Shown: in pieces, positions 8,901 to 15,323 of the stretch
Layout of the letters: each line of letters begins with the position of its first letter
Numbering within the stretch: position 1 is the first letter of the stretch
From: JBNJDJ01 sp051744845
GTDB lineage: Bacteria > Bacillota > Clostridia > Peptostreptococcales > Acidaminobacteraceae
Reading direction: 5' to 3'
Length of the DNA: 17,974 nt
Assembly (NCBI GenBank): GCA_051744845.1
Contig: JBNJDJ010000041.1
Location: forward strand, 1-17,974
Position numbers and translations under genes: made by a program
The notes under the pieces: generated by a model
What the model saw: only the letters and a program-made list of their open reading frames with translations
Databases searched by the model: none
Told to the model about the DNA's origin: nothing

Positions 8901-9010
8901 TGTCTAGGCATTATAATATAATTATATACTCCAAGAATTAAAATAATAAAAACTAAAAATAATGAAAATTTTCTATATTCAAGTGATAAATAGGTTAAGT
9001 TTTTTTTCAT
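5975..9010 (-). CDS. RND multidrug efflux permease (AcrB/SwrC-like)
   Basis: A 1011-aa RND pump with the classic duplicated layout: TM1 at about 15-34, a large extracytoplasmic domain to about 330, TM2-TM6 at about 340-490, TM7 at about 518-535, a second domain, then TM8-TM12 from about 852. TM4 has LGMLVDNSIVVID, so the first proton-relay aspartate is present (Asp400) but the second is asparagine (Asn401). TM10 has MGIVVNNAIVLID, with asparagines (918-919) in the area where AcrB has its relay lysine. It exports hydrophobic compounds by proton antiport, by family knowledge. The partner membrane-fusion lipoprotein is immediately upstream. The start is ATG 9010: the ribosome-binding site AAAGGAAG ends just before it, while a GTG at 9019 would abut that site. 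One base separates it from the upstream stop. Confidence 0.93.
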   Translation of the reverse strand: MKKNLTYLSLEYRKFSLFLVFIILILGVYNYIIMPRQEVADVSPPLAQIVIFYPGGSPEDIENLITEPIEKEVSKIKGFDESSSVSKKGVSIVKVFLDDSAIPENSWIELNEKIDDIESSMPEGTMPIKINTDLAKTAGMIFSISGKNYDYQTLGKYSDYIQNKLINVDGVESFDVLGDISKQVEIIIDYKKLNQTNLSIEDISKIIKSENIKIPSGDLEQGIESIKVNTKDTFKNLNEVGNIIIKSSPSGQITKLKDIAEIKYSYNEDDTHYSYNGKKTILLTGYFKSNNNNVSVGKNVEKKLDKIINDLPKDLQINKVSFQPDTISDSVNKFIKNLLQAVFFVILVVFLGMGFTNAIIVSITIPFAIATAFISMNYLGIKLEQMSITALIISLGMLVDNSIVVIDSIQYYIDKGLNKFEASIKGANDVSFAMFTSSLTTIIAFSPLLFIKSAIGDYLFGIPSVVIITLIASYLCAQLITPIIAYIFLNSSKTKELKIYKLKKYFKGGFNWSIRNKRIIVTILIISIISTGLIFKNIQKSMFPKANKPMFYINITSEKKGNMEVTESIVKDIEKILVNDYKINEVTSSYGNGLPKFYMTVLPVTPSKETAQILAKVDINKLKNFKTLTDLTTSIQKKINKEIINSQIDVKMLDMGTTSSKPINFKVIGSDLEGLKKIADNLTEKLTNINGTIRTKNSFSNKIYELQVNIDKSKARIYQISSMDINKAVSFSLKGIKSTSIEDGKDIYNILVKSNVNSKKDLENIMIKSSINGKKVLLKSIADIKLIKVYPQIEHFNGTRVVEIESDIINGFNPKDIEEEIKEVIKINNYNSYEFNFEGEMSRVKESFLDLFKYALIALLFIFALLILQFNSYLQPIIIFISVVLSFVGALAGLYFSGQPLSFTALLGLVSLMGIVVNNAIVLIDYMNRNIESVDSIKKVCQMAIERRFRPIILSTTTTIVGLTPLLITSSEMFRPMATVIISGLFLSTSLTLIIIPMIYYNMEKYIKPSN

Positions 9011-9011
9011 T

Positions 9012-10100
9012 TTAGTCACTTCCTTTAATCTTAACTAAATCACCATCATTTAAATAATTTTTTCCTTTTGTTATAACTTTTGTTGATGGTTTTATTCCTT
9101 TTACTTTGATTTTAAAACCTGTAGTTTCTAAAATTTCTATTTTTTTCTTTATAACTTTACCATCTTTATATATAAATACATAATCTTCTAATTCTCCAAT
9201 AACTGTATCTATTGGTAACCATATTTCTTTTTCATAATCTATAATAAATTCTAAATCTACAATACTTTGATCTATTAAATTTTTAGTATTATCAATTATT
9301 TCAATCTTAACTGGGAATCTATTAGTATTTCTATTCATAATCTTACTTATATGTTTTACTTTTCCTTTTAAAATCATTTCATCGTAATGAATATTGACAT
9401 TATCATTTATCTTTATGTGTTTTAAATCTTGTCTAATTATACCAGTTTTTATTTCTTTTTTAGAATTACTTATTTTTATCAAAGGTTTATTTGGTACTAC
9501 ATTTTCACCTTTTGAAATATCAATATAAGTAACTATTCCAGATATTTCAGATCTTAAAGTTAAATTATGTAACTTCTGTATTATTTTTTCTTTTTGTTTT
9601 TTAATATTTTTTAAATTTTCTTTTGTTTTTTCTAATTGAGATTTAGTTTTTTCTAGATCCAATTTTAAAGTTTCATATTCTATTTGTGATATTGCACCTT
9701 GATTATAAAGTTTTTCTTTTTTATTAAAATTTTCTAACTTGAAGTTATAATTGTTTTTAGCCTCTTCAATGCTAGACAAAGCATTTTTATAATTAGATTC
9801 AATTATTTCTTTATCTTTTTTCAAGATAGTATTATCTAATGCTATTATTTTTTGACCTTTTTTAATAAAATCACCTTCATTTACAAATATATTACTTATT
9901 TCTCCTCCAGTATTAAAAGAAAAATTCTGACTATCAACTATTTCAATATTTCCTAAATAATTTAATACCACAGGATTTTTTTCTTCTTTTACTTCAATTA
10001 CTTCAACATTTTGAATGTCTTTCTTTAAATTTTGTTCTAAGTTTTCATTTTGACATCCTACTAATAGACTAATAAATATTAAAAATATAATTTTTTTCAT
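9012..10100 (-). CDS. RND membrane-fusion (periplasmic adaptor-like) lipoprotein
   Basis: A 362-aa adaptor protein of the HlyD/AcrA type. The N-terminus is a lipoprotein signal peptide ending LLVGC, with Cys16 as the lipidation site, so it is anchored to the outer face of the cytoplasmic membrane. Next come the first half of a lipoyl/barrel-sandwich domain (GNIEIVDSQ ... VNEGDFIKKGQKIIALDN), a long coiled-coil hairpin rich in Glu, Lys and Asn (about 85-178), the second lipoyl half (SEISGIVTYIDISKGENV) and beta-barrel and membrane-proximal parts. It pairs with the RND permease, translated one base downstream. No TolC-like outer membrane gene is present, as expected for a single-membrane cell. 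The ATG is preceded by GTGAGGAATT. Confidence 0.93.
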   Translation of the reverse strand: MKKIIFLIFISLLVGCQNENLEQNLKKDIQNVEVIEVKEEKNPVVLNYLGNIEIVDSQNFSFNTGGEISNIFVNEGDFIKKGQKIIALDNTILKKDKEIIESNYKNALSSIEEAKNNYNFKLENFNKKEKLYNQGAISQIEYETLKLDLEKTKSQLEKTKENLKNIKKQKEKIIQKLHNLTLRSEISGIVTYIDISKGENVVPNKPLIKISNSKKEIKTGIIRQDLKHIKINDNVNIHYDEMILKGKVKHISKIMNRNTNRFPVKIEIIDNTKNLIDQSIVDLEFIIDYEKEIWLPIDTVIGELEDYVFIYKDGKVIKKKIEILETTGFKIKVKGIKPSTKVITKGKNYLNDGDLVKIKGSD

Positions 10101-10157
10101 AATTCCTCACTTTCTTTTTTCTTAATAATAATATATAATAATAGTAAATTAAAAAAC

Positions 10158-10171
10158 GTAACATATGTTAC
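10158..10171. promoter_or_regulatory. Perfect palindrome GTAACATATGTTAC, candidate Crp/Fnr site
   Basis: A 14-bp perfect palindrome sits between the divergent RND operon (start 10100) and the Crp/Fnr regulator (ATG 10193). It is the only strong dyad in this interval and has the half-site symmetry expected for a Crp/Fnr dimer. A TATAAT (10134-10139) lies upstream of it on the plus strand, so the site would fall just after the regulator's likely transcription start, fitting autorepression. Facing the RND genes it would lie upstream of the AT-rich -10 area, fitting activation. Both roles are inference. Confidence 0.6.
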
Positions 10172-10192
10172 TCTTGTATGAAAGGATTGTAT

Positions 10193-10870
10193 ATGAATAA
10201 AAAAGATATAATTAACTTAAAAAAAAATATTTTATTTAAGAATTATTCATTAGATAAATTAGTGGATATATTTCAAAAAAATGAAAACAAATTTTTATTA
10301 AAAACATATAATAAGGAAAATATAATTTATTTTCAAAATGATATATGTAATACTTTTGATATTATCCTATCTGGAGAAGTAATTATAAGAAGATTTGATT
10401 TATCTGGTAATACTTTGATTATGAACACATTTAATCAAGGGAGTGATATTTCTGCCAATTTACTTTTTTCTAATCATAATAAATATCCAATGACAATTAT
10501 AGCAAAAAATATAACAAGAATGATTCATATTAACAAAGAGTTAATTTTAGAATTATGTAATAAAGACCAAGATTTTTTAAAAAGGTTATTAACTTCTATT
10601 GGTGAAAAAAACTATATTTTAACTCAAAAAATTAGATTACTTAGCTTAGAAAATCTTAGAGAACAGATTGTTTTTTATTTAAAACAACGATATCTAAATG
10701 AAAATAGAAAAACTTTACCTATTTTAACAACTAAAAAAGATTTAGCCGAAAAACTTAATGTAAAGAGACCTTCATTATCAAGGACTTTGATAAAATTAAA
10801 AAAAGAAGGCCTTATCGATTATGATAATAACACCTTCTTTTTATTAGATAAATTTCCCTTTAAAGGATAA
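10193..10870 (+). CDS. Crp/Fnr family transcriptional regulator
   Basis: A 225-aa regulator. The N-terminal half is a cyclic-nucleotide-binding-type beta roll (YFQNDICNTFDIILSGEVIIRR ... NQGSDIS), and a long dimerisation helix runs around 120-145. The C-terminal winged helix contains TTKKDLAEKLNVKRPSLSRTLIKL, with RPSLSRTL as the recognition helix. It lacks the N-terminal cysteine cluster of oxygen-sensing FNR; only two isolated cysteines are seen, so an iron-sulfur sensor is unlikely. The ligand is unknown. An in-frame ATG exists 15 nt upstream (10178), but the start at 10193 is preferred because AAAGGA lies six bases before it. It is divergent from the RND operon with the palindrome between them, so that operon and its own gene are likely targets. 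The convergent FNT channel gene is another possible target. Confidence 0.9.
   Translation: MNKKDIINLKKNILFKNYSLDKLVDIFQKNENKFLLKTYNKENIIYFQNDICNTFDIILSGEVIIRRFDLSGNTLIMNTFNQGSDISANLLFSNHNKYPMTIIAKNITRMIHINKELILELCNKDQDFLKRLLTSIGEKNYILTQKIRLLSLENLREQIVFYLKQRYLNENRKTLPILTTKKDLAEKLNVKRPSLSRTLIKLKKEGLIDYDNNTFFLLDKFPFKG
10800..10842 (-). terminator. Hairpin terminator inside the 3' end of the Crp/Fnr gene
   Basis: AAAAAGAAGG (10800-10809) pairs perfectly with CCTTCTTTTT (10833-10842). The loop itself folds as TTATC (10812-10816) with GATAA (10823-10827). On the minus strand the stem is followed by more T residues, making a good intrinsic terminator for the FNT gene that ends at 10882. No better terminator lies in the 11 nt between the two genes. 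The plus strand also has a T run, but there the hairpin is inside translated sequence. Confidence 0.6.
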
Positions 10871-10881
10871 ATATCTTAATT

Positions 10882-11694
10882 TTAATCTTTTTTATATATT
10901 GTGTAATAAATAAGACCTATTAATACACCACCACCTACAATATTACCAATAGTAGCGATAAAAATATTATTTAAAGCTAAAGGTATATTTAAGTTTAATA
11001 ATTTAGTACTACTAATATTTAAAATTTTACTATATTTTAATTTTGCTATTAAACCTGCTGGAATATAATACATATTTGCTATACTATGTTCAAAACCTCC
11101 AGCTACAAAAGCCATTATTGGAAACCAACTAGCTAAAACTTTTCCAACCATTGTTTTGCAACCAATTGCCATCCAAACAGCTAAACAAACAACAAAATTT
11201 GCTAATATTCCTCTTGTAAATATTTCAATTGAAGAAAGTGATGTTTTAGATGCTGCTATTTTAACATGTAATGCTCCTAAAACTCCATTTGATACATCAA
11301 ATAAACCTGAGTAATAAATTAACCCTAAAAAAAATAAAGAACCGACTAAATTACCTATATATACCCAAAACCAATTATTTAACATAGATTTCATAGATAC
11401 TTTCTTATCTAAATATCCTAAAAATATTAAAGTATTGCCTGTAAATAAATCAGCTCCAGCAACTAATACTAAAATAAGACCTACTGGAAAAACTGATCCT
11501 TGTACAAACTTCATCATACCATAAGAAGATTGAAAATTATGAATAACCATATTAGAAGCATAAGCGCCTAAGGCAATAAACATTCCTGCTAGAATCCCTA
11601 ATAAAAACATTTGTTTATTATTTCTATTAGTTTTTTTAACACCGACTGATATAACTGCATCAGTAATTTCTGATGGACTTAATAATTTTTTCAT
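10882..11694 (-). CDS. Formate/nitrite transporter (FNT) family channel
   Basis: A 270-aa membrane protein with six predicted helices and the FNT signatures in order: GMFIALGAYASN (37-48), GADLFTGN (80-87, usually GAELFTGN), NWFWVYIGNLVG (about 107-118), RGILANFVVCLAVWMA, and GFEHSIANMYYIPAG. These line the central pore of pentameric channels that pass formate, nitrite or hydrosulfide. The exact anion cannot be chosen from sequence, and no pyruvate-formate lyase, nitrite or sulfite reductase gene is nearby. It is monocistronic: the upstream neighbour is a divergent TetR gene, and the downstream neighbour is the convergent Crp/Fnr gene. The start is preceded by AGGGGGGAAT. The Asp in GADLF is a conservative variant. 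Confidence 0.92.
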   Translation of the reverse strand: MKKLLSPSEITDAVISVGVKKTNRNNKQMFLLGILAGMFIALGAYASNMVIHNFQSSYGMMKFVQGSVFPVGLILVLVAGADLFTGNTLIFLGYLDKKVSMKSMLNNWFWVYIGNLVGSLFFLGLIYYSGLFDVSNGVLGALHVKIAASKTSLSSIEIFTRGILANFVVCLAVWMAIGCKTMVGKVLASWFPIMAFVAGGFEHSIANMYYIPAGLIAKLKYSKILNISSTKLLNLNIPLALNNIFIATIGNIVGGGVLIGLIYYTIYKKD

Positions 11695-11790
11695 ATTCCC
11701 CCCTAAATCAATACAAATAAGTAGTCACATCCATTAGCTATTTTATCATTTTAGATTAATAATATACAATTTTTGAAACTTTTGTTATAA

Positions 11791-11861
11791 ACCTGTTATT
11801 AAATTATAAAAAAACATTGACAAATTCTACATTGAGTATTATTATTTAATAAAGAACAGGT
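11791..11861. promoter_or_regulatory. Inverted repeats flanking the TetR promoter
   Basis: ACCTGTT-ATTAAAT (11791-11804) recurs in inverted orientation as ATTTAAT-AAAG-AACAGGT (11844-11861), with one extra base pair extending the AT part. The two copies bracket the -35 and overlap the -10 and start region of the TetR promoter. The left copy also lies in the leader region of the divergent FNT gene. The downstream arm lies past the predicted transcription start, so this is not a simple RNA hairpin. Two operator half-regions or a looped repressor site are possible. Confidence 0.4.
11817..11845 (+). promoter_or_regulatory. Strong sigma-A-type promoter of the TetR gene
   Basis: A perfect TTGACA -35 box (11817-11822) is followed after 17 nt by a TATTAT -10 box (11840-11845), one mismatch from consensus. 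The expected transcript start is near 11852, leaving a short leader with AGGTGA before the ATG at 11870. It is the best promoter I see in the window. Confidence 0.75.
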
Positions 11862-11869
11862 GATTTTTT

Positions 11870-12484
11870 ATGCAATTCAAAAAAGACAATGTTAAAAACT
11901 CATTGTTAAAAAGTGGTGAAAAAAATTTTTTAAAAAAAGGTTTTGAAGGTGCTTCTTTAAGAAAAATAGTTAAAGATGCTGGTACTACTATTGGTAATTT
12001 TTATAATTACTTTGAAAATAAAGAAGCTTTATTTATTGAACTAGTTAAAGATGATTATAATAAATTTATGAAACTTCTAAATCAACATGAAAATATTGAA
12101 AAGCCAGATTATTTATGGAATATATCTAACCCTAAGACTTGGAGAAATGTACTTTCTAAGTTTATGGAAAATATTATTCCTAAATTTGGAAACGGTATTG
12201 TACTCTTGCTTGATTCTAGTAAAGGAACTAAATATGAAAATAGTAAAAATAAATTAATTGAAAATCTTGAACTACATTTAATAGATCATGCTGAAAGATT
12301 TGGAAATGATCAAATAAATCGTGAGTTTTTAAATGTATTAGCTAGTCAATTTGTATATGGTTTTGTCAAAATCTTAAAAGATAATAAAAATAATGAAAAA
12401 AGACATGAACTAATAATAGAGCATTTTTTATTTTTCGTGATTGGAACTATGGGTATGATAGGTGATTTTAATGAAAATGATTAA
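11870..12484 (+). CDS. TetR/AcrR family transcriptional regulator
   Basis: A 204-aa regulator. The N-terminal TetR helix-turn-helix spans roughly residues 6-53: SLLKSGEKNFLKKGFEG, ASLRKIVKDAGTTIGNFYNYFENKEALF. It includes the typical recognition helix (TIGNFYNYF) and the following KEALF helix. The remaining helical domain is the ligand and dimer part and is not recognisable by family. It stands directly upstream of, and codirectional with, an ABC exporter operon, the usual arrangement for a local repressor of drug efflux. A terminator-like hairpin overlaps its stop codon. The ATG has AGGTGA six bases upstream. Confidence 0.92.
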   Translation: MQFKKDNVKNSLLKSGEKNFLKKGFEGASLRKIVKDAGTTIGNFYNYFENKEALFIELVKDDYNKFMKLLNQHENIEKPDYLWNISNPKTWRNVLSKFMENIIPKFGNGIVLLLDSSKGTKYENSKNKLIENLELHLIDHAERFGNDQINREFLNVLASQFVYGFVKILKDNKNNEKRHELIIEHFLFFVIGTMGMIGDFNEND

Positions 12485-12490
12485 AATCAC
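12462..12490 (+). terminator. Terminator or attenuator between TetR and ABC genes
   Basis: GTGATTTTAA (12462-12471) and TTAAAATCAC (12481-12490) form a perfect 10-bp stem with a 9-nt loop, followed by TATTATTTTT. The stem overlaps the last TetR codons and its stop. The low GC content makes it a moderate terminator. It may set TetR apart from the ABC genes or reduce read-through into them. I found no convincing separate promoter in the remaining gap. Confidence 0.5.
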
Positions 12491-12542
12491 TATTATTTTT
12501 AAATTAAAAAATAACAGTTGTTTTTTATTAAGGAGGTAATTT

Positions 12543-13394
12543 ATGATTAAAGTTAATAATTTAAGTTTCAAATATAATAATGCTAAAGAAAAAGCTATCA
12601 AATCAATTGATTTCTCTATAAAGGAAGGTGAAATTTTTGGTTTTTTAGGCCCTAGTGGTGCTGGTAAAACTACTACTCAAAAATTATTAATTGGCTTATT
12701 AAGACATTATTCTGGTAATATAAAAATTTTTGGTAAAGAAAGATCTGAATTTAAAAATGATTATTTTGAAAAAATAGGAGTTGCTTTTGAAACACCTAAT
12801 ATGTATCTTAAACTTACTGCTAAGGAAAATTTAGAATTAATTCAATCATATTATCAAAACGATAATGAAAATATTAATAACTTACTTAAAAAAGTTGGAT
12901 TATTTAAAGATAAAGATAAAATAGTTGCAGAATTTTCAAAAGGTATGAAAATGAGATTAAATTTTATTAGAGCCTTATTGCACAGTCCTAAGTTAATTTT
13001 TTTAGATGAACCTACATCTGGTCTTGATCCTGCAAATGCTAGAGTTGTTAAAGAAATGATAAAGAAATTAAAAAATGAAAATAAGACTATATTTTTAACT
13101 ACCCATGATATGACCGTAGCGAGTCAATTATGTGATAAAATTGCTTTAATAGATAATGGTGAAATTCAAGTTATAGATACACCGAAAAATTTAATGATCA
13201 AACATGGAAAATCAAGCGTTAATATTGAGTATTATTCTAATAACAATTTAGTTGAAAAATCATTTAATTTAGATAATTTAAAAAATAATAACGAGTTTTT
13301 AAATATTATTAATAACCATTCTATTAAAACAATGCATAGTCAAGAAGCTACTTTAGAAGATGTATTTATAAAACTAACTGGGAGGAGTTTATGA
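12543..13394 (+). CDS. ABC-2 type transporter ATP-binding protein
   Basis: A 283-aa ATPase that powers the two permeases encoded next. Walker A is GPSGAGKTT (about 37-45). The signature is FSKGMKMRLNF, the KGM variant common in ABC-2 exporters in place of LSGGQ. Walker B is LIFLDEPTSGLDP, followed by the switch histidine in LTTHD. A C-terminal extension of about 70 residues follows the core, ending EDVFIKLTGRSL as in drug and fluoroquinolone exporter ATPases. A very strong AAGGAGGT (12530-12537) precedes the ATG. The stop overlaps the next start by 4 nt (ATGA), so translation is coupled. Confidence 0.95.
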   Translation: MIKVNNLSFKYNNAKEKAIKSIDFSIKEGEIFGFLGPSGAGKTTTQKLLIGLLRHYSGNIKIFGKERSEFKNDYFEKIGVAFETPNMYLKLTAKENLELIQSYYQNDNENINNLLKKVGLFKDKDKIVAEFSKGMKMRLNFIRALLHSPKLIFLDEPTSGLDPANARVVKEMIKKLKNENKTIFLTTHDMTVASQLCDKIALIDNGEIQVIDTPKNLMIKHGKSSVNIEYYSNNNLVEKSFNLDNLKNNNEFLNIINNHSIKTMHSQEATLEDVFIKLTGRSL

Positions 13395-14098
13395 AAAGAT
13401 TAAAGAATTCTTTAAAAACAGATTTTTTATTTCAATTTAAAGAAGGTTTTTTCTATATATATTTAGCTTTATGTATAGTATATTTATTAATATTATCAAT
13501 AATACCTGCAAATTTTTTAAATATTTTTATTCCAGTTTTAATATTTACTGATCCAGCAGGAGTAGGATTATTTTTTATAGGTGGAATTTTAATGTTAGAA
13601 AAAAGACAAGGAAGTATTAATTATATTCTTGTAACACCTTTAAAAATTAAAGAGTATATATATTCTAAAATTATTACACTTACTTTTTTAGCAATATGTG
13701 TTAGTGTAATAATTGCTTTATTTTCAAACTATAATAATAGTATTAATTATTTATTCTTAGTTTTAGGAATAATTTCTACTTCAATACTTTTTACTTATCT
13801 AGGAATAGTAATTTCTACTAAATGCAGTTCATTAAATGAATATTTTATAAAGGTTCTTCCGTGGATGTTTATTTTTACTTTACCCTGTTTTTCAATTATA
13901 AATAAAACATATGGAAAATACTTTTCATTTATTCCAAGTGTTGCAGGTTTTAGAATTATTTATGGATCTTTTAATTCATTTAATAATATTCAGTTAAGTA
14001 TTTTAACATTATATATTTTTCTTATAAATATTTTACTCTTTAATAAAGTAGTTAAAATATTTGAAAAAAGTGTTTTTATAGGAGGTTTAGATGATTAA
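13391..14098 (+). CDS. ABC-2 type permease, subunit 1 (drug export type)
   Basis: A 235-aa protein with about six hydrophobic segments. The pattern FTDPAGVGLFFIGG, then LEKRQGSINYILVTPLKIKEYI, resembles permeases annotated as fluoroquinolone-export ABC permeases (the Rv2686c-2688c arrangement of one ATPase and two small permeases). That is a family impression only; the substrate is unknown. The start is inside the upstream stop (ATGA) and follows GGAGGAG. Its own end overlaps the second permease by 8 nt, so all three subunits are translationally coupled. Confidence 0.85.
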   Translation: MKRLKNSLKTDFLFQFKEGFFYIYLALCIVYLLILSIIPANFLNIFIPVLIFTDPAGVGLFFIGGILMLEKRQGSINYILVTPLKIKEYIYSKIITLTFLAICVSVIIALFSNYNNSINYLFLVLGIISTSILFTYLGIVISTKCSSLNEYFIKVLPWMFIFTLPCFSIINKTYGKYFSFIPSVAGFRIIYGSFNSFNNIQLSILTLYIFLINILLFNKVVKIFEKSVFIGGLDD

Positions 14099-14771
14099 CT
14101 TTAAATTTTTTAAAAGTGATTTTAAACAAATAACAAGAGAACCAATAATTATTTTGTTATACCTTGCACCTATTTTATTATTAACACTTGGTAAAATATC
14201 TATAATTTATCTTGAGAATTTTCTCCAAGTTAAAAACTATATATTTTATATTATATCTACTTTTATAGTTTTAACAAGCGGGATGTTAGGAATTGCTACA
14301 GGTTTTATGATGATTGATGACAAAGATGGAAATATATATCAATTAATGCAAATTACTCCTTTAGGTAAAAAAGGTTATTTAATTAATCGATTATTGATAC
14401 CTAGTGTTTTTTCATTCTTTTATACCTTGATAATTATAAATTTATTTGGAAATATTAATTTTTTAAAAGGTACTTTTTTAATATTATTTAGTATTATACA
14501 AACTATTATATTTTGTATATCTATTTTTTACTTAGCTAACGATAAAGTAAAAGGCTTAACTTATGCTAAAGGTCTTAATATTTTTGTAGTATTTTGCTTT
14601 ATTGACTTATTTAATAATAGATATTTAACTTTTGTTGGTAATATATTCCCAAGCTTTTGGATAACAAAATTATTAAAAAGTCAATTATTAACGGATTATA
14701 TATTAAGTACATTAGTTCATTTATTTTGGTTGATTTTCATAATATATTTATTTTATAAAGCAAAAAAATAA
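14091..14771 (+). CDS. ABC-2 type permease, subunit 2
   Basis: A 226-aa protein with about six membrane segments. It contains SDFKQITREPIIILLYLAP, a conserved-looking loop with GIATGFMMIDDKDGNIYQLMQITPLGKKGYL, and ends in FYKAKK. The ITPLGKKGYL loop mirrors the VTPLKIKEYI loop of subunit 1, so the two are related and probably form a heterodimeric channel. AGGAGGT lies ten bases before the start, within the first permease gene. It ends 1 nt before the stop codon of the convergent phosphatidyltransferase gene. No GC-containing terminator hairpin is visible at that junction. Confidence 0.85.
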   Translation: MINFKFFKSDFKQITREPIIILLYLAPILLLTLGKISIIYLENFLQVKNYIFYIISTFIVLTSGMLGIATGFMMIDDKDGNIYQLMQITPLGKKGYLINRLLIPSVFSFFYTLIIINLFGNINFLKGTFLILFSIIQTIIFCISIFYLANDKVKGLTYAKGLNIFVVFCFIDLFNNRYLTFVGNIFPSFWITKLLKSQLLTDYILSTLVHLFWLIFIIYLFYKAKK

Positions 14772-14772
14772 A

Positions 14773-15315
14773 TTAAATTTCTTCTTTAATTAAAATACTT
14801 TTAATATTCATATTTATATTTTTTCTATTTAAGAAAATTGCTAACTCTTCAATAGCAGCAAATAAGGAAATAATTAATATTAAAGTGATTACTACTTTAT
14901 TTTTAAAAAACATTAATATTATAGGTAACAAATATATTAATAAACCAGATATTTTATTAGAATATGTATGTAAAAAAATTATTTCAGAATATTTTAGTTT
15001 GGATATAAAAATATTAGTTAATCTAATACTAATTATTATGAAAATCATAATATAACTAGAAAATGTTATTAATGTTAAATATTTTTTCATAAAAATATAA
15101 GTTATAATTATATAAAATAAAAAATCTGCTATTGAATCTAATTTTGCACCTAAATCAGTTTCTAAATTATATTTTCTTGCTATATAACCATCTAGAAAGT
15201 CTGATAATCCAATAAAAATATAAATAATCATAAATAAATATTTATTATCTATTAAAAGAATAAATGAAATAAAAAATCTTATAATAGATAATAAATTAGG
15301 TATATACTTTTTCAT
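14773..15315 (-). CDS. CDP-alcohol phosphatidyltransferase (PgsA-like)
   Basis: A 180-aa integral membrane enzyme that transfers a phosphatidyl group from CDP-diacylglycerol to an alcohol acceptor. The full family signature, D-x2-DG-x2-AR-x8-G-x3-D-x3-D, is present at Asp39, Asp42-Gly43, Ala46-Arg47, Gly56, Asp60 and Asp64, so the metal and catalytic site is complete. About six hydrophobic helices follow. The N-terminal IPNLLSIIRF is typical of phosphatidylglycerophosphate synthases, but the protein is slightly short and lies outside the usual pgsA context, so the acceptor (glycerol 3-phosphate or another alcohol) is uncertain. It is the last gene of a five-gene minus-strand run and starts 8 nt after the SanA-like gene, with AGGAG upstream. 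Confidence 0.9.
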   Translation of the reverse strand: MKKYIPNLLSIIRFFISFILLIDNKYLFMIIYIFIGLSDFLDGYIARKYNLETDLGAKLDSIADFLFYIIITYIFMKKYLTLITFSSYIMIFIIISIRLTNIFISKLKYSEIIFLHTYSNKISGLLIYLLPIILMFFKNKVVITLILIISLFAAIEELAIFLNRKNINMNIKSILIKEEI

Positions 15316-15323
15316 ATAAACTC

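Noticed and set aside
10850..10869. CCTTTAAAGG palindrome at the end of the Crp/Fnr gene
   Set aside because: It is only 10 bp with no loop, lies within the last coding codons and has no promoter nearby, so it is most likely chance.
14771..14791. AATTAAA / TTTAATT inverted repeat at the permease-phosphatidyltransferase junction
   Set aside because: The stem contains only A-T pairs and is not followed by a convincing T run, so it cannot be called a terminator in such AT-rich sequence.
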